This document shows, piece by piece, positions 6,412-9,800 of a DNA stretch of 9,800 nucleotides. Source of the DNA: Bacteroidota bacterium (GTDB lineage Bacteria > Spirochaetota > Spirochaetia > JABMQR01); assembly GCA_013202335.1 (NCBI GenBank), contig JABMQR010000056.1:1-9800 (forward strand). The letters are read 5' to 3'. The position numbers and the translations under genes are program-made. The first letter of the stretch is position 1; each line of letters opens with the position of its first letter. The notes beneath the pieces were generated by a model. It was not told where the DNA came from. It saw nothing but the letters and a program-made list of their open reading frames with translations, and did no database searches.

Positions 6412-7542
6412 TTACTTTAACCAAGCTCTAGCAGTATTCCCCCAAATTTTATTATCATCAACATTCTCTGGAGTCACCAGCATACCTTGAACTTTAAGCC
6501 ATCTGTGCCCATAACTTTCACCTACTTGAGCAGGAGCCCATACTGCCTCTTCCCAGGGGCCTATATCATGATATCCTCCTTTTATAAGGATATCTGCTGC
6601 TGTAACGGTTGAACCAATTGCAGGAAGAGCATCTTCCCCGTTCTCAATTACAATTTTTAGCAGTTCCAGTGCCAGGGGTCCATAAAAAAGGTTTGGCTGA
6701 ACATACGCACGATCACATAGGCCTTCTTTCATAAGATCTAAATAATCTGGCGGGGCACCGATAGATGCAATAAAAACATGTTCTGAGGGATTAGAATTCG
6801 GTATCAACATACCCTGTGCTTCTAGGGCATTCATTCCACCACGTGCATTTGTAGTATTCTGTGAAACAATAGCAACGGGTTTTCCAAACTGCTGGATTGC
6901 ATTAAATGTATTCTGCTGAGCTACAACCATTTTACTCATGGTAAAATATTCCACAAATGTAATGTTCGGATATTTTGAAAAGACTGCTTTGTATCCTTCA
7001 GCACGCGTCCTATCTGAATCATTTGAGGCATCACCCTGAAGGCTTATAACAACCCCAGCTACCTCTCCTCTAGACTCTCGTATGAACTTGACTGCCTCTT
7101 CTGCCAATGTAACAGCAGCTAAATTTGCATCAAATAAAACAGTTATTGGAACCGCATCAGTCTCTACATCTGTGTTATAGGTAACAGTAGGTACTCCATT
7201 TTCTTTGCAATACTCTGCAACATCTACACATGCTTGAGAATCAACAGGAGACCAGATAATACCATCTACACCCTGAGCTACAAAATAATGCATATCTTTT
7301 ATTTGCTGCTCTGCTTTCAAATCTGGATTTTGGGTAACAACCGTCCATCCCTGATCTTCACAGTATAAATGGATAGCCTTGTCAGTGATTTTCATCCATT
7401 CATCTCCCATATACAAAGTACCATGTCCAAAAAAGTAGTCACCATCCTTTTTTGCCGTGCTTTGCTCTCCCTGTGCCATTACGATAGTACACATAGTACA
7501 CGCTAAGATAAGAACTAAAACTAACCGCACTAACTTCTTCAT
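6412..7542 (-). CDS. Periplasmic sugar-binding protein of the ABC importer (Peripla_BP_4/RbsB-like)
   Basis: A 376-residue exported protein. The N-terminus has KK, R, a hydrophobic core (7-22) and a VMA|QG cleavage pattern after residue 23. An ILAC sequence at 12-15 could read as a poor lipobox, so lipid anchoring is not excluded. The mature part follows the type I sugar-binding fold: an N-domain segment LKAEQQIKDMHYFVAQGVDG then IIWSPVDSQACVDVAEYC (roughly 74-112), NGVPTVTYNTDV (115-126) and a C-lobe with MVVAQQNTFNAIQQFGKPVAIVSQNTTNARG. It should capture the substrate outside the membrane and deliver it to the RbsC-type permease. A near-perfect AGGAGGT (7551-7557) lies 8 bases before the ATG, consistent with a highly expressed binding protein at the head of the operon. 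It is now separated from its ATPase gene by an IS remnant. The ligand is unknown. Confidence 0.9.
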   Translation of the reverse strand: MKKLVRLVLVLILACTMCTIVMAQGEQSTAKKDGDYFFGHGTLYMGDEWMKITDKAIHLYCEDQGWTVVTQNPDLKAEQQIKDMHYFVAQGVDGIIWSPVDSQACVDVAEYCKENGVPTVTYNTDVETDAVPITVLFDANLAAVTLAEEAVKFIRESRGEVAGVVISLQGDASNDSDRTRAEGYKAVFSKYPNITFVEYFTMSKMVVAQQNTFNAIQQFGKPVAIVSQNTTNARGGMNALEAQGMLIPNSNPSEHVFIASIGAPPDYLDLMKEGLCDRAYVQPNLFYGPLALELLKIVIENGEDALPAIGSTVTAADILIKGGYHDIGPWEEAVWAPAQVGESYGHRWLKVQGMLVTPENVDDNKIWGNTARAWLK

Positions 7543-7559
7543 ACGTCAACACCTCCTAA

Positions 7560-7575
7560 ATGTTATCGGTTTCAT
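7560..7575 (-). promoter_or_regulatory. cre-like / LacI-family operator candidate
   Basis: The minus strand reads ATGAAACCGATAACAT. This fits the CcpA cre pattern WTGNAANCGNWWNCAW at every fixed position, including the central CG typical of LacI-family operators. It lies directly before the ribosome site of the binding-protein gene and downstream of the promoter-like pair, where a bound repressor would act as a roadblock. Which LacI-family protein binds (CcpA or a local sugar repressor) cannot be told. Confidence 0.5.
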
Positions 7576-7638
7576 TTGTTGCCCGTATACATTGTAGTTA
7601 ATTACTACGATTTGCATACTTTCATTATGAAACCACCA

Positions 7639-7669
7639 TTAATACAACTTACAATCGGTAAGTTGCCAA
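7639..7669 (-). promoter_or_regulatory. Candidate promoter of the transporter operon with long spacer
   Basis: On the minus strand a -35-like TTGGCA (7669-7664, 5 of 6 to TTGACA) and a -10-like TATTAA (7644-7639, 4 of 6) are separated by 19 bases. The expected transcript start is near 7632, giving a leader of about 90 bases before the binding-protein ATG. The spacer is longer than the usual 17 and is filled by an inverted repeat (7645-7665), so activity probably depends on a regulator. The 230-base interval 7543-7772 holds no gene. Besides this it contains the cre-like site, the 3' hairpin at 7745-7772 and a C-rich run at 7719-7729. Confidence 0.4.
7645..7665. promoter_or_regulatory. Perfect inverted repeat in the promoter spacer, candidate operator
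   Basis: CAACTTAC and GTAAGTTG are exact 8-base reverse complements separated by five bases. The repeat starts at the base next to the -10-like hexamer and overlaps the last two bases of the -35-like hexamer on the minus strand. The position and size fit a dimeric regulator binding between the two promoter elements. Confidence 0.5.
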
Positions 7670-7744
7670 GTCGCCGAATGCTACAAAATTCTAATACTAA
7701 TTGATTGACCTGACTTCACCCCCCTCCCCTCATTTTACAACTTT

Positions 7745-7772
7745 TTTTGTTTGTTTAAAAGAACGAACAAAA
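7745..7772 (-). terminator. AT-rich hairpin right after the URO-D-like stop codon, possible weak terminator
   Basis: The sequences 7745-7755 (TTTTGTTTGTT) and 7762-7772 (AACGAACAAAA) pair over 11 bases with one mismatch around a 6-base loop. The hairpin abuts the TAA at 7775-7773. On the transcribed strand it is not followed by a run of U, so it is a poor intrinsic terminator for the minus-strand gene. It could instead protect the 3' end or serve as an operator. Confidence 0.3.
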
Positions 7773-8813
7773 TTATAATCTACTATTATCCAGTACTTCC
7801 AGCATAGCAATAATATTATCCAACGGGACATCAGGCTGAAGAGTATGAGACACAGCGTAGATATAACCCCCGCCCTGGCTTAATCTATCAATTAATTCCC
7901 CGGTTCTTTTTCTCACATCAGCAGGCAATGCCTTAATGATGAATTCCTGAGTATCAAGACCACAAACCAGGGTAATCTTTGAACCGAACTCTTTCTTAAT
8001 CTTGAAGGGATCCATCCCGGCGGCTTTAGGCTGGATTGGATTTAAGGCATTAATCCCTATTTCTACCAGATCACCGATCACCTGATGCATACTACCACAG
8101 GAATGATATGCTATATAGGTATCTAACTTATAATCTCTAATATGTTCAATAACTCTTTTCAAACGCGGTTTTAAATATTTCCTCCACATATCAGGAGACA
8201 TTATCATTCCCCTCTGGGTTCCAATATCATCCCCCAGCCAGATCCAGTCAGCACCGCGTTTCAGTGATTCGATGGCTACAGTCTCAGTAAACTCCGCTAA
8301 TCTATCAAATAATAATTCTACTTCCTCAGCTCCGGTAGCCATTTCCATCATTAAATTCTCCATATTTCTGAGATGGTAAGCCGGCTCAAAAATGGAGCCA
8401 GAGACATCAGCCCCGATAAACCTTGTTTGTCCGTACTTATCAATCAATTCTTCCAGCCCTTTAAACCTTTCATCTACAAAGGGATCAGGGAAGGGGTATT
8501 TTATTATCTCCTCTTTGCTGCAGCCCTGAAGTGGGTGCTCAACGACCATATTATAAAAGCCATCCCGTTTCCACCTGATTCCCCATTCATCTACAAAGTC
8601 CTGACCCTGTGGGACTTCACGGGCCATCTCCCTGTTTATTGAGACCCAGTCCTGTAAGAGATCATTGCCAAGTTCCGCATCTAGGTTTTTCCCCTCAATA
8701 TTCAATTTCTCAGCCAGTCTCAGCTTTACCTCCGGGTGATACCAGATAAATTTCGGAACACCGGCCGTTTCTTTATGCTCAAGTGCATTAATAACCTTCT
8801 CCCTGCCCGTCAC
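7773..8813 (-). CDS. URO-D-like methyltransferase-family protein with HSCG motif
   Basis: A 346-residue protein when started at the GTG at 8813, which gives MTGREKVINALEHKETAGVPKF, a textbook URO-D-like opening. GGAGG at 8825-8829 lies 11 bases upstream. The frame is open back to an ATG at 8864, but those 17 extra residues are the tail of the broken upstream paralogue. Motifs are DEWGIRWKRDG (75-85), YPFPDPFVDERF (106-117), LGDDIGTQRGMIMSPDMWRKY (193-213), YHSCGS (236-241), CGLDTQ (284-289) and GGGYIYAVSHTLQPDVPLDNI (314-334). His237 and Cys239 match two zinc ligands of MtaA-type methyltransferases. The third position has Ser322-His323 rather than Cys. It resembles the degraded copy upstream (shared HSCGS, NPIQPKA and C-terminal block), suggesting a tandem pair. 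It probably acts with the adjacent transporter. The reaction is unknown and haem synthesis is unlikely. Confidence 0.86.
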   Translation of the reverse strand: MTGREKVINALEHKETAGVPKFIWYHPEVKLRLAEKLNIEGKNLDAELGNDLLQDWVSINREMAREVPQGQDFVDEWGIRWKRDGFYNMVVEHPLQGCSKEEIIKYPFPDPFVDERFKGLEELIDKYGQTRFIGADVSGSIFEPAYHLRNMENLMMEMATGAEEVELLFDRLAEFTETVAIESLKRGADWIWLGDDIGTQRGMIMSPDMWRKYLKPRLKRVIEHIRDYKLDTYIAYHSCGSMHQVIGDLVEIGINALNPIQPKAAGMDPFKIKKEFGSKITLVCGLDTQEFIIKALPADVRKRTGELIDRLSQGGGYIYAVSHTLQPDVPLDNIIAMLEVLDNSRL

Positions 8814-9378
8814 ATATATATCATCCTCCTTTTTTTCGCCGTACTTTTTGGCAGCCTCCAGCATATAGACAAGGCTCTGAGGTGGTACATCCTCATGGAT
8901 GTTGCGAGCAGCGGCAAATATATAACCACCGTTTTTATTCAGTATCTCTATCGTCTCCTTGACAGCCTCTTCAATCCTGTCCCGCTCAGCAAAAGGAAGG
9001 AGCTCCTAGGTATCGATACTATCGTGAAAAACAATCATCCCCCCCCCGTAAGCTTTCTTTAGTTTTTCCGGTTCCATATCCTTGGCTTTAGGTTGAATCG
9101 GATTTAAAATATCCACCCCACAGTAAATTAAATCTTCGATTACGGGAAAGACGCTGCCACAGGAGTGATGTAAAAAGGCTGCAGCTGTATATTTCCTGAT
9201 ATAGCTTATCCGCTTTTTTGAAATACGGCTTAATCAATCTTCTGAACAGTTCAGGGGACATAAATAAGGTAGTCTGGGTGGCAAAATCATCACCACTTGA
9301 TGTATAGTGAATATGTTCCCCCAACATTCCATAGTAAAGATCTATTATTTCTTTTTGATAATCTAAAATGTCCTGGCT
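8814..9378 (-). pseudogene. Broken URO-D-like gene, C-terminal half, reading into the next paralogue
   Basis: From 9372 the frame gives DILDYQKEIIDLYYGMLGEH, then SSGDDFATQ and LFMSPELFRRLIKPYFKK, typical of the middle of URO-D-like proteins. The frame is lost at a six-T run (9214-9219, six A on the coding strand). It resumes one frame over with RKYTAAAFLHHSCGS, NPIQPKAKDMEPEKLKKAYGGG and VFHDSIDT. A TAG at 9008-9006 then stands where homologues have Gln (DTQ.LLPF), and the family continues with ELLPFAERDRIEEAVK, NGGYIFAAARNIHEDVPP and MLEAAKKYGEKK. The N-terminal ~150 residues are absent. After the TAG this frame is open straight into the intact gene at 8813. No functional protein is expected, although an ATG at 8864 could start a short leader fused to the next protein. 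Confidence 0.82.
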
Positions 9379-9442
9379 TCAAGATATGTTTACAGACTGC
9401 TATGCCAGAACCTTCATATTTGTAATAGTTTAGTTTTTTCAA
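9379..9442 (-). other. Unexplained open stretch, possibly a Gfo/Idh-type oxidoreductase N-terminal relic
   Basis: Between the ROK stop and the broken URO-D-like gene one frame reads, from a TTG at 9442, KKLNYYKYEGSGIAVCKHI. GSGIA followed by KH resembles the start of Gfo/Idh/MocA dehydrogenases (GxGGIA...KH), but the preceding beta-strand residues do not fit well, there is no ribosome site, and only about 20 residues are involved. This is a weak guess and the stretch may simply be junk at a deletion junction. Confidence 0.15.
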
Positions 9443-9451
9443 AATTTTATT

Positions 9452-9800
9452 TTAAGTATACCACCCCCCTTTAAGAGACACGCGCTCGGTACTCTTTTTC
9501 TCTAGCCATCTTATAGTCGCATAGATAGCAGCACCAATTGATACTACATCTTCTGATATCTCTGAAAGTTTTACCTCTACTTTTTGGTCACCAAATAAAT
9601 ACCTTGAAACTATTTCTCTTATCGGTTGGATTAAGGCATCTCCGAGCACAGCCATCTTGCCACCAATAAATACTGCTTCCGGCCCTATAATATGTATGAT
9701 ATCTATTACAGCAACACCAATCCAGGTGGCAAGCTGTTTTACAATAGACTCAGTCACTTTATCATTTTTTTGAAGAAGATTTAATATATCTTTGATATTC
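9452..9800 (-). CDS. ROK-family protein (sugar kinase or NagC/XylR-type repressor), C-terminal part only
   Basis: The visible 115 residues are the end of a ROK protein. They show a helix with LATWIGVAVIDIIHIIGPEAV leading into the conserved strand and glycine turn VFIGGK, then LGDALIQPIREIV and a closing SEDVVSIGAAIYATIRWLEKK, all standard for the last third of the family. The gene enters from beyond 9800. The GTG at 9757 is an internal codon, since the frame is open to the edge with family-like residues. Neither the ATP-binding and zinc-binding motifs nor any helix-turn-helix can be seen, so kinase and repressor cannot be separated. ROK proteins commonly accompany sugar importers, making it a candidate regulator or first enzyme for the transporter downstream. 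The tail after EKK is lysine/glycine-rich and may be altered, as decayed sequence starts right after the TAA at 9454-9452. Confidence 0.8.
   Translation of the reverse strand, partial: NIKDILNLLQKNDKVTESIVKQLATWIGVAVIDIIHIIGPEAVFIGGKMAVLGDALIQPIREIVSRYLFGDQKVEVKLSEISEDVVSIGAAIYATIRWLEKKSTERVSLKGGWYT

Noticed and set aside
7594..7608. GTAGT-N5-ACTAC palindrome as an additional operator
   Set aside because: The arms are only five bases long in AT-rich DNA, which is easily chance, and there is no promoter overlap.
7690..7731. Short GTG-started leader peptide behind the G-rich run GGGGAGGGGGG
   Set aside because: The encoded 12 residues are unremarkable, the G-rich run is too close to the GTG for a ribosome site, and it lies upstream of the likely promoter.
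591..8813. Calling any intact URO-D-like gene hemE (uroporphyrinogen decarboxylase)
   Set aside because: Four divergent intact copies lie with a sugar importer, carry HxCG or HxDG motifs and have no haem-synthesis neighbours. The context and motifs fit the methyltransferase-like branch better.
9006..9008. In-frame TAG in a methyltransferase-superfamily gene as a possible pyrrolysine codon
   Set aside because: The TAG sits where homologues usually have Gln, a one-base change from CAG, and the same copy has a frameshift and lacks its N-terminal half. Pyrrolysine is known in MtmB/MtbB/MttB, not in URO-D-type proteins. The eight stop codons of the intact genes happen to include no TAG, but that number is too small to mean anything.

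Overview
The window is a bacterial accessory region. Every supportable gene lies on the minus strand, so transcription runs from high to low coordinates. The DNA is AT-rich. Gene starts have clear Shine-Dalgarno sequences, several gene junctions are overlapping or very short, and there is a signal-peptide-bearing solute-binding protein. The content (sugar-type ABC importer, ROK-family protein, many uroporphyrinogen-decarboxylase-like, or URO-D-like, proteins) suits an anaerobic, carbohydrate-using bacterium such as a spirochaete, clostridial or Atribacterota-like lineage. That placement is a guess from gene content, not from a marker gene.

Layout in transcription order: (1) 9800-9452, the C-terminal part of a ROK-family sugar kinase or repressor, running in from outside the window. 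(2) 9442-8814, a decayed strip with an unexplained open stretch and then the C-terminal half of a URO-D-like gene, broken by a frameshift and a TAG. (3) 8813-7773, an intact URO-D-like methyltransferase-family gene. (4) 7772-7543, a non-coding region with a hairpin, a promoter-like pair whose 19-bp spacer is filled by a perfect inverted repeat, and a cre/LacI-type operator-like site. (5) 7542-6412, a periplasmic sugar-binding protein. (6) 6360-5773, an internally deleted insertion sequence with an IS5-type transposase remnant, terminal inverted repeats and a candidate 7-bp target duplication. (7) 5696-4944 and 4918-3914, the ABC ATPase and permease of a RbsC-type monosaccharide importer. (8) 3896-2736, 2719-1616 and 1619-591, three further URO-D-like genes joined by short or overlapping junctions. 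(9) 573-1, a chimeric pseudogene: the N-terminal part of another URO-D-like protein, frameshifted, then joined in frame to the last ~55 residues of an unrelated short-chain dehydrogenase.

The intact genes read as one unit: binding protein, ATPase, permease, then a run of URO-D-like proteins, preceded by the fourth intact URO-D-like gene and a ROK protein. Counting the broken copies, the window holds six URO-D-like sequences. The four intact ones differ at the metal-binding motif (HTCG, HSCG, HSDG, HMDG), so they probably do not all do the same job. Zinc-dependent members of this superfamily (MtaA, MtbA, CmuA) move methyl groups from corrinoid proteins. A plausible reading is import of a small sugar or polyol-like, possibly methylated, compound followed by methyl-group or other C1 chemistry. 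No corrinoid protein is present in the window and the substrate cannot be read from the sequence. The region is also decaying: three broken loci flank or interrupt the intact genes.
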